This document shows positions 7,557 through 13,431 of a stretch of 21,025 bases of DNA, in pieces. This DNA is from a virus. The stretch lies in the IMG/VR virus record IMGVR_UViG_3300004463_000115, positions 1-21,025 of that record. One strand, 5' to 3'. Positions within the stretch are counted from its first letter, which is position 1, and each line of letters starts with the position of its first letter. A model generated the notes under the pieces. That model was not told where the DNA came from and searched no databases. It saw nothing but the letters and a program-made list of their open reading frames with translations. Both the position numbers and the translations under genes were made by a program.

Positions 7557-7573
7557 GGTATGGCATATATACC
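7557..7573. promoter_or_regulatory. Inverted repeat GGTAT-N7-ATACC before the 101-aa gene
   Basis: A perfect 5-bp dyad with a 7-base AT-rich spacer lies 20 bases upstream of the 101-aa gene start and just after the terminator. Its TATATA core could serve as a -10 box on the minus strand, but no convincing -35 is seen 17 bases before. It may be an operator for a promoter needed because the terminator cuts off upstream transcription. Weak evidence. Confidence 0.25.
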
Positions 7574-7580
7574 AGAAATG

Positions 7581-7608
7581 AAAAAGGCCAGCTTAGTGGG
7601 CTGGCCTT
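7581..7608 (-). terminator. Intrinsic terminator after the 39-aa gene
   Basis: On the minus strand GGCCAGC (7606-7600) pairs with GCTGGCC (7592-7586) around a 7-base loop, and TTTTT (7585-7581) follows at once. This strong 7-bp GC-rich hairpin ends transcription coming from the leader and 39-aa gene unless it is read through. Confidence 0.88.
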
Positions 7609-7635
7609 CGATCTCACAGGGAACGCATGGTGTGT

Positions 7636-7755
7636 TCAGTATTGTAGGCGTTTCTTGCCGGACCACGCACCCCCCGCAAGACAGAGAAGGCAGGCAATGA
7701 ATGGCTGGCCCCATGCTGCGGCGAAACAGGCGAATACGAAAAGTGCTGTGGTCAT
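7636..7755 (-). CDS. Small Cys-containing membrane peptide (39 aa)
   Basis: A 39-codon gene starts at ATG 7753-7755, 7 bases after an AACTGGAGA ribosome-binding box (7762-7770), and ends at TGA 7636-7638, 28 bases before the terminator. The sequence is hydrophobic from residue 3 to 28 (ALFVFACFAAAW, then PFIACLLCLAGG) with three Cys, then a basic tail KKRLQY, consistent with one or two short membrane segments and the tail in the cytoplasm. It is the only gene between the structured leader and the first terminator. Function unknown. Confidence 0.6.
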   Translation of the reverse strand: MTTALFVFACFAAAWGQPFIACLLCLAGGAWSGKKRLQY

Positions 7756-7890
7756 AGCGATTCTCCAGTTGAATGTTAGGTCCGCACGTGCGGTCTAGGC
7801 GAGCAAGGAATCCATTTCGGTTCGCGTCTTGCTGCATCTTCCTTGGCGTTGGTTGATCTTCCGGCTGAAAATCCCGGTTCCAAACGTCCG

Positions 7891-7934
7891 CTTACGGCGG
7901 CGAGTCAAAGAGCATGGCCCCTTACGAGGGCGAG
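7891..7934. repeat. 14-bp direct repeat, 30-bp period, each in a hairpin
   Basis: CTTACGGCGGCGAG (7891-7904) and CTTACGAGGGCGAG (7921-7934) match at 12 of 14 positions and start exactly 30 bases apart. In each, the TTACG forms the loop of a small stem whose flanks differ yet stay complementary (CCGC/GCGG versus GCCC/GGGC), so pairing is kept while bases change. Confidence 0.55.
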
Positions 7935-7998
7935 GCGGCAGGCCTGGAGAGCTGAGCACTAGGGGAACTCAGCCGCCGGGACCAGCGGCGTTACCTGC

Positions 7999-8034
7999 GT
8001 GATAGATGCTACTGGTCTGGTGTTGCGCTTGCAA
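7999..8034 (-). promoter_or_regulatory. Candidate late promoter at the head of the structured leader
   Basis: Minus strand TTGCAA (8029-8034) and TAGCAT (8006-8011) are 17 bases apart; each matches consensus at four of six. Transcription would begin near 7999, immediately before the first leader hairpin and 10 bases past the ninG stop codon. Its place equals that of the lambdoid late promoter PR'. Confidence 0.4.
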
Positions 8035-8043
8035 GTAGTGCTT

Positions 8044-8607
8044 TCAGTTAGATCTTCTTCGCTCGATTATTCTGCATCGCCTTGTGAAGATAGCCTTCAG
8101 TCGCCTCAGATATTCGATGGAATAACTGGCCGGCTGATTCTGCGTATAGAGCCAATCGACCTTGGCATCACCTATCTTCTGGCGAACCCTCGGCAGGTAT
8201 TCAGAAAGATTTGCGCTTAGGTGCACGTTACAAACACTGCAAGCCTTATGAATATTCCATAGGTTGAACCTGATCGCGGATGCCGAACCTACGGACCTCA
8301 GGTGAGACGCGTGCCATTGACCTTGCCATGTCGACAGCTTATCGCAGCTCACGCAGCCCAAGTGCGCATCACGCAGCCGAACATACTTGTTAACCGCCTG
8401 CTCAGCCTCCTTCAGCCACTTGGCTTTAGGCTTCACCTTCTCCTTCGCAATCCGATGCTCTGCGCGCTCCTTTGCCTCCTTAGCCTTTCGCGCCCTCTCC
8501 TTCCCTGCATTGGTCAGCGCTATGGCGCATGGAACGCCACAGGCTGACTGGAGTGGCCGAGATGGGATGAACTCGGCTCGGCAGGACTTGCACTTCTTTG
8601 ACTTCAT
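8044..8607 (-). CDS. ninG: NinG-like (Rap) recombination endonuclease
   Basis: This 187-aa protein resembles lambda NinG (Rap), a structure-specific endonuclease acting on branched DNA in phage recombination. The N terminus carries a four-Cys cluster (C6, C9, C23, C27), a Lys/Glu/Arg-rich helix follows (35-65), then the conserved KWLKEAEQAVNKYVRLRD. The presumed catalytic zinc region has C85-x2-C88, WHASH (H99, H102), RFNLWNIHKACSVCN (N118, H120, C123, C126), matching the NinG pattern. Length is near lambda NinG (about 200 aa). The ATG overlaps the upstream TGA by four bases and has AAGGAG two bases before it. It is the last gene of the early leftward run, as in lambda's nin region before late control. 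Confidence 0.88.
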   Translation of the reverse strand: MKSKKCKSCRAEFIPSRPLQSACGVPCAIALTNAGKERARKAKEAKERAEHRIAKEKVKPKAKWLKEAEQAVNKYVRLRDAHLGCVSCDKLSTWQGQWHASHLRSVGSASAIRFNLWNIHKACSVCNVHLSANLSEYLPRVRQKIGDAKVDWLYTQNQPASYSIEYLRRLKAIFTRRCRIIERRRSN

Positions 8608-9203
8608 GGCTCCTTGCTCATGGCGGAATCGATTGCGTTGTCTAGATCATCCTCGCTGATCATTACTGCGCATTCCTGATATTTTTCTCCGCGCTGGTCG
8701 AGAATATATATTCCTGCATCGACCTCATCATGGATCGCACCTTGCCTGATCTTTCGATAGCGCTCCGCATCCTTCCGTAGCGATTCTTTCTCAGTTTTCA
8801 ATTGGTGAAGGCTTGCTTCCTGCCTACGGATTCTGGAAGCGGCAGCGAGAAGAACAATTACAAACGGATCGCCGCCTTCCTCACATGCGTTTTCCTGAAA
8901 AGCCTGTGCGTTGTCGACCAGCTCTTTTATAAGGTCTTCCGCCAGCCAATCATGAGGCCCCTTCAACGCTTCGTTCTCGGCCTTGAGCTGGTCGCGCTCA
9001 TTCATCCAATGCAGAGACGCCTCTTCCCACTCCTTGGCGTTCTTTGCGTTACGTTCGTTCTCGGAGATCAATTCGAGAATCTTCCATGGCGTTGTCAGCT
9101 CACTCAATCGATCAAATTTTTCAGAATCAGGCTTTACCTTTCCGTCTCTCATTAGGCTGACGACATAATCAAGCAGGCCTTTAAGTTCGCTGTTATCGCT
9201 CAT
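8604..9203 (-). CDS. Hypothetical coiled-coil phage protein (199 aa)
   Basis: Unrecognised in function. It is largely helical: an N-terminal KFDRLSEL region, a coiled coil about residues 50-85 (ERDQLKAENEALKG), then a KELVDNAQAFQENACEEGG segment and a second coiled coil (about 128-150) running into DAERYRKIRQG, a motif common in small hypothetical proteins of Pseudomonas and enteric phages. The start is ATG 9201-9203 with AGGGG 5 bases before it and a four-base overlap with the previous gene; an upstream GTG adds only two residues. The stop overlaps ninG. Confidence 0.75.
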   Translation of the reverse strand: MSDNSELKGLLDYVVSLMRDGKVKPDSEKFDRLSELTTPWKILELISENERNAKNAKEWEEASLHWMNERDQLKAENEALKGPHDWLAEDLIKELVDNAQAFQENACEEGGDPFVIVLLAAASRIRRQEASLHQLKTEKESLRKDAERYRKIRQGAIHDEVDAGIYILDQRGEKYQECAVMISEDDLDNAIDSAMSKEP

Positions 9204-9409
9204 ATCCACCCCTGATATCTTTTCTCGTAAGAGTCGATTATTCCCCTGGCCTCAGTCATCGATACGCCGCGCCTGATGCTGCCAACTTCTATGCGGGCAA
9301 CCTCCCTCCCTGTCACGGAATGTCTGAAAACCATCAGAAGACCGTTACTGCCGACTAAGCAGGTATCGGTGCAAGACCATTTCCCGAAGAAGAATTCGAT
9401 CAGCCTCAT
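9200..9409 (-). CDS. Hypothetical protein (69 aa)
   Basis: Unrecognised. The start ATG (9407-9409, MRLIEFFFGK) overlaps the stop of the 31-aa membrane peptide (ATGA) and has GGGG just upstream; a longer frame to 9583 runs through two other genes and is rejected. The protein has alternating strands in its first 45 residues and a helical C-terminal part (MTEARGIIDSYEKRYQGWI) of the type seen in small phage proteins that bind other proteins. Two Cys (13, 17). No function can be assigned. Confidence 0.65.
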   Translation of the reverse strand: MRLIEFFFGKWSCTDTCLVGSNGLLMVFRHSVTGREVARIEVGSIRRGVSMTEARGIIDSYEKRYQGWI

Positions 9410-9501
9410 ATCCCCACCGCCAGCGTACCCAACACGCACAGAACGCCAGCAGAGAAGCTGGCAAAGATGATTAGGAGTCGGATTATTGATTGGGTGGTCA
9501 T
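9406..9501 (-). CDS. Single-pass membrane micropeptide (31 aa)
   Basis: A 31-codon gene, ATG 9499-9501 to TGA 9406-9408, overlaps both neighbours by four bases (ATGA at each end), which strongly supports its reality despite its size. GGGAG lies 9 bases before the ATG. After a short polar start (MTTQSIIR) the rest, LLIIFASFSAGVLCVLGTLA, is one hydrophobic helix. Likely inner membrane; function unknown. Confidence 0.6.
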   Translation of the reverse strand: MTTQSIIRLLIIFASFSAGVLCVLGTLAVGI

Positions 9502-9869
9502 GGCATTGATCTCCCGATCTCTGCGGCAGCTCTGACGATTGCTCGGCGAGCAGCTGCATATGTGTCATCGCCGAATTTTTCATTTGCCTCTACAGGCTCA
9601 CCAAGAGATGTCGGCGTGTCGCTTGTTCCTTCGCCCTGAACTCCAACTTCCTCAAATCCACGGTAAAAGCAGATGTCCAAGTGCAATTTTACGGCAAGCC
9701 GAAGCGCATCACCATCGTCTTCCAGTGGATTCCATTTTTGTCCGCGAAGCCCCATGTAAAGCGAAGGCTTTCCTCCTCCAGCACCCACCCATTTCGCATC
9801 GCTATGGATTGGATACCCGGCAGCCTTTGCCGCAAGCCCCAGCAATTCGCGATCTTCTGGAATGCTCAC
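9498..9869 (-). CDS. Phage ABA-sandwich-type hypothetical protein (123 aa)
   Basis: This protein has the features of a widespread small phage family (DUF2591-like, 'phage ABA sandwich'): an N-terminal LLGLAAKAAGYPI helix, a central WNPLEDDGDALRLAVKL (about residues 46-62) followed by LDICFY, and a C-terminal DDTYAAARRAIVRAAAEIG helix. The family's function is unknown. The start is GTG (9867-9869), overlapping the previous stop as GTGA; its own stop overlaps the next ATG. Family assignment is from memory of the characteristic WNPL...DDGDALRLAV signature. Confidence 0.75.
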   Translation of the reverse strand: MSIPEDRELLGLAAKAAGYPIHSDAKWVGAGGGKPSLYMGLRGQKWNPLEDDGDALRLAVKLHLDICFYRGFEEVGVQGEGTSDTPTSLGEPVEANEKFGDDTYAAARRAIVRAAAEIGRSMP

Positions 9870-9958
9870 AGTAACACCGCCAAGCCCACGCCAACGACGA
9901 GCATAACGAGCAGTGAGTAAGCCGCTTGACGCAGGATCAGCTTTTCTAATTCGTTCAT
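9866..9958 (-). CDS. Single-pass membrane micropeptide (30 aa)
   Basis: ATG 9956-9958 lies 6 bases after an AACTGGAGA box (9965-9973), and the stop overlaps the next GTG start. The peptide has a short charged N terminus (MNELEKLILRQ) and a hydrophobic helix to the end (SLLVMLVVGVGLAVLL). It opens the 8044-9958 gene run. Function unknown; too short for family recognition. Confidence 0.6.
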   Translation of the reverse strand: MNELEKLILRQAAYSLLVMLVVGVGLAVLL

Positions 9959-9978
9959 GGTCTATCTCCAGTTTTGGT

Positions 9979-10006
9979 CTGAGCTGGCTTGGTATTGCCA
10001 GCTCAG
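9979..10006. other. Perfect 10-bp hairpin in the gap before the 30-aa peptide gene
   Basis: CTGAGCTGGC (9979-9988) and GCCAGCTCAG (9997-10006) are exact reverse complements around an 8-base loop. In minus-strand RNA the stem ends 5 bases before the AACTGGAGA box. No T-run follows on either strand, so it is not a standard terminator; an RNA processing or stability element is more likely. Confidence 0.55.
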
Positions 10007-10013
10007 TATTCGG

Positions 10014-10292
10014 TCAGATCTGCAATTCAGCGAGCAGTCGATCAAGCTTTCGAGTTTCAGATAGGACGCGATCTGAATAACCCTCAATGCAACCAGCAAC
10101 ATTGCTCAAGGCTCGGCCTACTTGCCCAACGCATTGTTTTTCGCACTCATCTTGAGCGACCAGCAAAGGAGCCAATCGGCTGACCAGCTCTTGGATTCGA
10201 TCCTCCAAGACGCAAATCCCACGAGATAGGCCATCGAGCGCCTCTGGAATATCACGCGGCGGCATAGTCTGGCATTGATTTGATGGGTTCAT
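10014..10292 (-). CDS. Hypothetical helical protein (92 aa)
   Basis: Unrecognised. The start ATG (10290-10292) is placed 6 bases after an AACTGGAGA box (10299-10307); the open frame extends upstream to 10430 without support. The protein is nearly all helix, with heptad-like repeats (ALDGLSRGICVLEDRIQELVSRL and SETRKLDRLLAEL taken in parts), four Cys (7, 27, 50, 54) and an N-terminal Pro-rich lead. It probably forms a helical bundle or coiled coil; partner unknown. Confidence 0.65.
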   Translation of the reverse strand: MNPSNQCQTMPPRDIPEALDGLSRGICVLEDRIQELVSRLAPLLVAQDECEKQCVGQVGRALSNVAGCIEGYSDRVLSETRKLDRLLAELQI

Positions 10293-10309
10293 TAAATTTC
10301 TCCAGTTAA

Positions 10310-10334
10310 GGCGCCGGCCGGTCAGCTCGGCGCC
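10310..10334. other. GC-rich hairpin before the 92-aa gene
   Basis: GGCGCCG (10310-10316) pairs with CGGCGCC (10328-10334) around an 11-base loop. In minus-strand RNA it ends two bases before the AACTGGAGA box of the 92-aa gene. No T-run follows, so it is not a typical terminator. Like the 9979-10006 hairpin it stands directly upstream of that box. Confidence 0.5.
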
Positions 10335-10368
10335 ATTGCAGTGTAGCGCGGAATCGTAGTGGCGTAAA
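10333..10368 (-). promoter_or_regulatory. Weak promoter candidate with the CGTAGTGGCG motif
   Basis: Minus strand TTTACG (10363-10368) and TACACT (10340-10345) are 17 bases apart, four of six matches each. The plus-strand 10-mer CGTAGTGGCG (10355-10364) overlapping the -35 region also occurs exactly in the recT promoter candidate and with one change in the early plus-strand promoter, suggesting a shared operator. It would drive the 92-aa gene and those beyond it. Confidence 0.3.
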
Positions 10369-10710
10369 TCAATCTTTTTGAGAAATCTGCACGGCTTTGG
10401 CGATCTCCGCGTAGGCCGCATATGCCTCATCAGAACTTTCGAACTCCATCACGATTTTGTATCGCCCGCCAGATTGCTCAAGAGTTCTGAACGCCGTCCC
10501 CATAAGCAGACCGATGCTCTTAAGTCCACTCTTGAAGCCGTCGGCATCAGCCGTAGCGAGATCGACGGTAGTGATGCTAGGCGCATGCAGGCTGCGCACA
10601 TCATCCGCCGATAGCCCAATATTCTCGCCCCATACCAAATCGGCTTTAGGCCAGCAGCACGACACGCACTCAGCGCGGTTATGGCCGGGGCATTTCGATT
10701 CATTGCTCAT
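10369..10710 (-). CDS. Hypothetical protein (113 aa) with N-terminal Cys cluster
   Basis: Unrecognised. The start ATG (10708-10710, MSNESK) is 5 bases after a GACTGGAGA variant of the shared box (10716-10724); an open extension to 10812 lies inside the neighbouring gene. The first 25 residues hold a Cys/His cluster (CPGHNRAECVSCCWPK) that could bind zinc, followed by an alpha/beta region with DLATADADGF near residues 51-60 and a C-terminal helix (SSDEAYAAYAEIAKAVQI). It overlaps the upstream 65-aa gene by 11 bases. Confidence 0.65.
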   Translation of the reverse strand: MSNESKCPGHNRAECVSCCWPKADLVWGENIGLSADDVRSLHAPSITTVDLATADADGFKSGLKSIGLLMGTAFRTLEQSGGRYKIVMEFESSDEAYAAYAEIAKAVQISQKD

Positions 10711-10897
10711 GGTTATCTCCAGTCTTGTCGGTGTTTTCGGTTTGTGCTGCTTCGTAGCCAGCCTTGAAGTTCCTGAACCCAGCAGCCAGATCGGCCTTCG
10801 AGTATGACCCATTGCTGAGCCTGAAGGATTTCACGCTATCTGGCGTGCAGTCGTGGCGTTCTGCCCAGCTTATTTCGTAGAGATCGTGGATGGTCAT
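10700..10897 (-). CDS. Hypothetical protein (65 aa)
   Basis: Unrecognised. ATG 10895-10897 overlaps the previous stop by four bases and has GGAGGA 9 bases upstream, which decides the start over a longer frame to 10933. The sequence MTIHDLYEISWAERHDC leads into a SYSKADLAAGFRNFKAGYEA helix, a pattern frequent in small phage proteins, and ends in a polar, acidic tail. Function unknown. Confidence 0.6.
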   Translation of the reverse strand: MTIHDLYEISWAERHDCTPDSVKSFRLSNGSYSKADLAAGFRNFKAGYEAAQTENTDKTGDNHEQ

Positions 10898-11418
10898 TTG
10901 AAAACATCCTCCGAGCGATTGCATGCCGTGCATAGGGTCCGGACCCTGTCATCGAACTCCATCTTCAAAATCATTGGGATCGGCTTAGGTGCCTCAGCGC
11001 TAGGCCATAGCACGCTAGCACAGCACCCACATTCGACATTGGAGCAATTATCTCCTGAACTTTGACCCGATGTACTGCCTTCCGACTTGCGCAACCCTGA
11101 AGACTCCCTGAGAGCCTCAGACAAAAGCTCGGCTGCCGAGCGGTTCGAGAACTCGAAAGCCTGGAGCTTGTTGCGGAGGATGTCGCGCTCTTCAGTCATG
11201 CGCGCCAGCCGGGCCTCCAGATCAACAAACGCCTCGGCTGAATGCTGAGCGCAGCTCACAGTGGATTCATTGATCGTGACCATGGCTTTGCGCAGCGCCT
11301 CGAGGTAGGCCTCCATGGTTGATTCAAAGGTCTCGACTGCCGGAACATCGAAATGGGTTTTCACGATCTTCAGCGCATCATACATCTCGCGCTTCAGCTC
11401 TTCGGTGGTCTTGGTCAT
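10894..11418 (-). CDS. Hypothetical coiled-coil protein (174 aa) with Cys-rich C-terminal part
   Basis: Unrecognised. Residues 1-95 are helical with a coiled coil (DLEARLARMTEERDILRNKL about 66-85). A Ser/Gly linker (about 107-122) separates it from a C-terminal region with Cys pairs (CSNVECGCCASVLW and TLCTAC) that looks like a small zinc-binding fold. The start ATG (11416-11418) follows an AACTGGAGA box (11425-11433) by 6 bases. It heads the sub-run 10369-11418. A DNA- or protein-binding adaptor is plausible but not shown. Confidence 0.65.
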   Translation of the reverse strand: MTKTTEELKREMYDALKIVKTHFDVPAVETFESTMEAYLEALRKAMVTINESTVSCAQHSAEAFVDLEARLARMTEERDILRNKLQAFEFSNRSAAELLSEALRESSGLRKSEGSTSGQSSGDNCSNVECGCCASVLWPSAEAPKPIPMILKMEFDDRVRTLCTACNRSEDVFK

Positions 11419-11442
11419 GGTGGGTCTCCAGTTTCTTGGGGG

Positions 11443-11607
11443 TTATTCAGTCGATTCAAGATGTTCTATCAGTTCATCTCGAACGAGATCTGCAATATCG
11501 TTATCAGTAGGATTATCCTTTCTCATCTCGATATTCAAATACATCGATTCTCGATCTTTGCCATCCTGATAAAAATCGATTGCTATGGTCATTTTCAGAA
11601 TGCTCAT
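11443..11607 (-). CDS. Small acidic hypothetical protein (54 aa)
   Basis: ATG 11605-11607 overlaps the previous stop by four bases and has GGAGAT 6 bases upstream; the stop is TAA 11443-11445. The peptide begins with a strand-forming MSILKMTIAIDFYQDG and a second strand (SMYLNIEMR), then an acidic helical tail (DLVRDELIEHLESTE). Overlap and ribosome-binding site make it very probably real. No family recognised. Confidence 0.6.
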   Translation of the reverse strand: MSILKMTIAIDFYQDGKDRESMYLNIEMRKDNPTDNDIADLVRDELIEHLESTE

Positions 11608-11795
11608 TTCAAAATCTCCGATGCCAGGTTTTGTATTTTTTTCCAGGTTTCTGAGGACGGTCGATCTTCATATGATCTCAGGAGCTTGGCGAGCTGGACG
11701 TCCATGGGAATTCCCATGGACCTGCATTCGCTCACTGTCTTGTGATCCACAACGATAGGCAGCTCTGTTTGGCCGGGGAGGTTTATGGCGGTCAT
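11604..11795 (-). CDS. Hypothetical protein (63 aa)
   Basis: Unrecognised. The gene is joined to both neighbours by ATGA overlaps. It starts with a short strand region (MTAINLPGQTELPIVVDH), then has a helix (VQLAKLLRSYED) and ends in a basic helix (ETWKKIQNLASEILK). No motif beyond this is evident. Confidence 0.55.
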   Translation of the reverse strand: MTAINLPGQTELPIVVDHKTVSECRSMGIPMDVQLAKLLRSYEDRPSSETWKKIQNLASEILK

Positions 11796-12067
11796 GACTT
11801 CACCTTCAGTCCGGCGGCCTCGATGGCATTCCAGCAGCCAACAATCGCATCATGCGCGAAGCTGGGAACGTCAAATTCATCGGCGCTCGGCAGCTCAATC
11901 ACCACCGCCGAGCGCGAGGCCTGCCATGCTGCCCATGCAGTATTCATGTACTGAGTTTCTTCCTCAAAATACCAATCTCCATTTCTCTTTGGCGAGATAT
12001 GAACGCCTTGAGTCGCTGCATCAGCAATAGCCCACGCTTCGAATTCGTTTCGCATCTTGTCGCTCAT
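11792..12067 (-). CDS. Hypothetical phage protein (91 aa), 'AWAAWQAS' type
   Basis: Belongs by look to a common group of small phage proteins of unknown role that carry an EFEAWA start and an AWAAWQASR helix (about residues 44-52) followed by a VVIELP strand. Here the group's features are clear, with a C-terminal AHDAIVGCWNAIEAAGL helix. The ATG overlaps the dnaB-type helicase stop and its own stop overlaps the next gene, so it is co-translated with the replication genes. No reaction can be assigned. Confidence 0.65.
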   Translation of the reverse strand: MSDKMRNEFEAWAIADAATQGVHISPKRNGDWYFEEETQYMNTAWAAWQASRSAVVIELPSADEFDVPSFAHDAIVGCWNAIEAAGLKVKS

Positions 12068-13431
12068 AACTGCATCCCTCTTGATTGACGTCTTGGTTGT
12101 TCTTCCTGCTGTCGCGGCTCTGGCGGCCTCCAGCTAGCATCTAGGTTCACGAATCTGTTGTATTGCCCCTCAAAGCCGACCATTACCGTCTGCGCCTCGA
12201 TATCTCGACCGATGCCGAGGATGATCTCTGCAACCCCCTTGTATTCGCTCTTTGAGTCATAGACCTCATCGCGATAAACAAACATCACGATATCCGCATC
12301 CTGCTCAATCGATCCGCTGTCTCGAAGGTCTGAAGCGATTGGCCGCTTGTTTGGCCGCTGCTCCAGCGCTCGATTGAGCTGGGACAGGAGAATCACTGGA
12401 ACCTGAAGCTCATTGGCCATCAGCTTCGCCTGACGCGTGATCTCGCTGACCTTCTGCAATGTATTCATGCGCGGATCTTCACCATCCAGAAGCCCTAGGT
12501 GATCAATCATCAGCATGTCCAGACCGACCATCCGCTTCTGCCGCCGAGCCATTGCGCGCACTCGGCCAATTGTCAGGCCGGGGCGATCAGAGATGCGGAT
12601 CCCCGATCTCATAGCGATTGCCGAGGCTGCGGATAGCTCACCACTAAACTTTGAACTGGCGGTACCGTCCTTCAAACTGCTCAGCGGGATAGTCCCCTCA
12701 GCCGAAAGGATTCTGTCCATAAGCTGGGTCTTGCTCATCTCCAGGCTGACGATCAGAACCTTCTTCTGCTCACGAATACCGACATGGCGCGCCAATCCCA
12801 TGGCGAACGTCGTCTTGCCCATCTTGGCGCGACCGGCCACGACAATCAGTTGTCCCGGCTTCATGCCGCATACAGCCTCATCAAGCTTCTTGATGCCGGT
12901 ACCTAGACCGTCCATCCGCCCGCCAAGATCTTCACGGCGCTGAAGCTCTTCTACGTGGTCGCGCATGATGTCAGCGATATCCAAAACTTCTGGCGTTGCC
13001 GAATCCGCATCGATAGACAGGACTTCCGCCTGGACTGCCGCGATCTTTTCCGCTGCCGTCTGCGTGCTGAAGGCCATCTCATGGATGTTCTGAGCTGCCA
13101 ACATCAACTGCCGGTCAATCGCCCGCTCACGGATGACATGGGCGTATGACTGCGCGTTTGCCGTTGAAGGTGTGTTGACAGAGATCTGAGCGCAGTACAC
13201 CAGCGCCGACTCTCCGCTCTCCAAAGTACCGATGCTATCGGCCACAGTGATGTAGTCGATATGTTTCCGCTCTGAAGCCAGAGCCAGCACAGCCCGGTAG
13301 ATCTCCGCGTTATCAGGCCAGTTGAAATCCGTGGTTTTCAGATCTGACGACAGAAGGTCGACCAGTTCTGGTTTGTTGATTAGCGCCCCTAGCAGGCCAT
13401 GCTCTGCCTCAAGGCTGTATGGATCACGCAT
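12064..13431 (-). CDS. dnaB: DnaB-type replicative DNA helicase
   Basis: This 455-aa protein is a hexameric 5'-3' helicase that unwinds DNA at the phage fork. The N-terminal DnaB domain begins with DPYSLEAEHGLLGAL. In the RecA-like C-terminal domain are Walker A GRAKMGKT (200-207), the catalytic Glu in SLEMS (231), Walker B LDMLMID (304-310), LLSQLNR (Q351), SDLRDSGSIEQDAD and the Arg near 387 (VYRDE). The start at 13429-13431 is chosen because GGGAA lies 8 bases before and DnaB proteins usually begin directly at this motif; two more upstream starts are possible. It overlaps the O-like gene by 8 bases, the O-DnaB pairing seen in P22-type phages, where an own helicase replaces lambda P. Confidence 0.92.
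   Translation of the reverse strand: MRDPYSLEAEHGLLGALINKPELVDLLSSDLKTTDFNWPDNAEIYRAVLALASERKHIDYITVADSIGTLESGESALVYCAQISVNTPSTANAQSYAHVIRERAIDRQLMLAAQNIHEMAFSTQTAAEKIAAVQAEVLSIDADSATPEVLDIADIMRDHVEELQRREDLGGRMDGLGTGIKKLDEAVCGMKPGQLIVVAGRAKMGKTTFAMGLARHVGIREQKKVLIVSLEMSKTQLMDRILSAEGTIPLSSLKDGTASSKFSGELSAASAIAMRSGIRISDRPGLTIGRVRAMARRQKRMVGLDMLMIDHLGLLDGEDPRMNTLQKVSEITRQAKLMANELQVPVILLSQLNRALEQRPNKRPIASDLRDSGSIEQDADIVMFVYRDEVYDSKSEYKGVAEIILGIGRDIEAQTVMVGFEGQYNRFVNLDASWRPPEPRQQEEQPRRQSRGMQL

Larger units (their letters stand above)
7756..8043 (-). other. GC-rich structured non-coding leader between ninG and the late genes
   Basis: No supported gene occupies these 288 bases. Minus-strand RNA can fold several hairpins: an 11-base-loop stem GCTGAG (7973-7968) / CTCAGC (7956-7951) extended by GGCG (7977-7974) / CGCC (7937-7934) across a bulge; GCCC (7931-7928) / GGGC (7920-7917); CCGC (7900-7897) / GCGG (7891-7888); and a 12-base palindrome CCGCACGTGCGG at 7782-7793. 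Two of the hairpins contain a 14-base direct repeat (7891-7904 and 7921-7934, 12 of 14 identical). A promoter candidate stands at its upstream end. Lambdoid phages usually carry a late-gene antiterminator control site at this map position. Confidence 0.5.

Noticed and set aside
7538-7837. N-terminal extension of the 101-aa gene to 201 aa
   Set aside because: It would run through the 39-aa gene and an intrinsic terminator and lacks a start signal; the internal ATG has a good ribosome-binding site.
7756-8043. HEARO/omega-RNA or tRNA in the region beside the HNH-like NinG
   Set aside because: NinG is a stand-alone lambda-type protein without IscB features, and no cloverleaf or T-arm sequence is found.
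9979-10006. 10-bp hairpin as an intrinsic terminator
   Set aside because: No T-run follows the stem on either strand.
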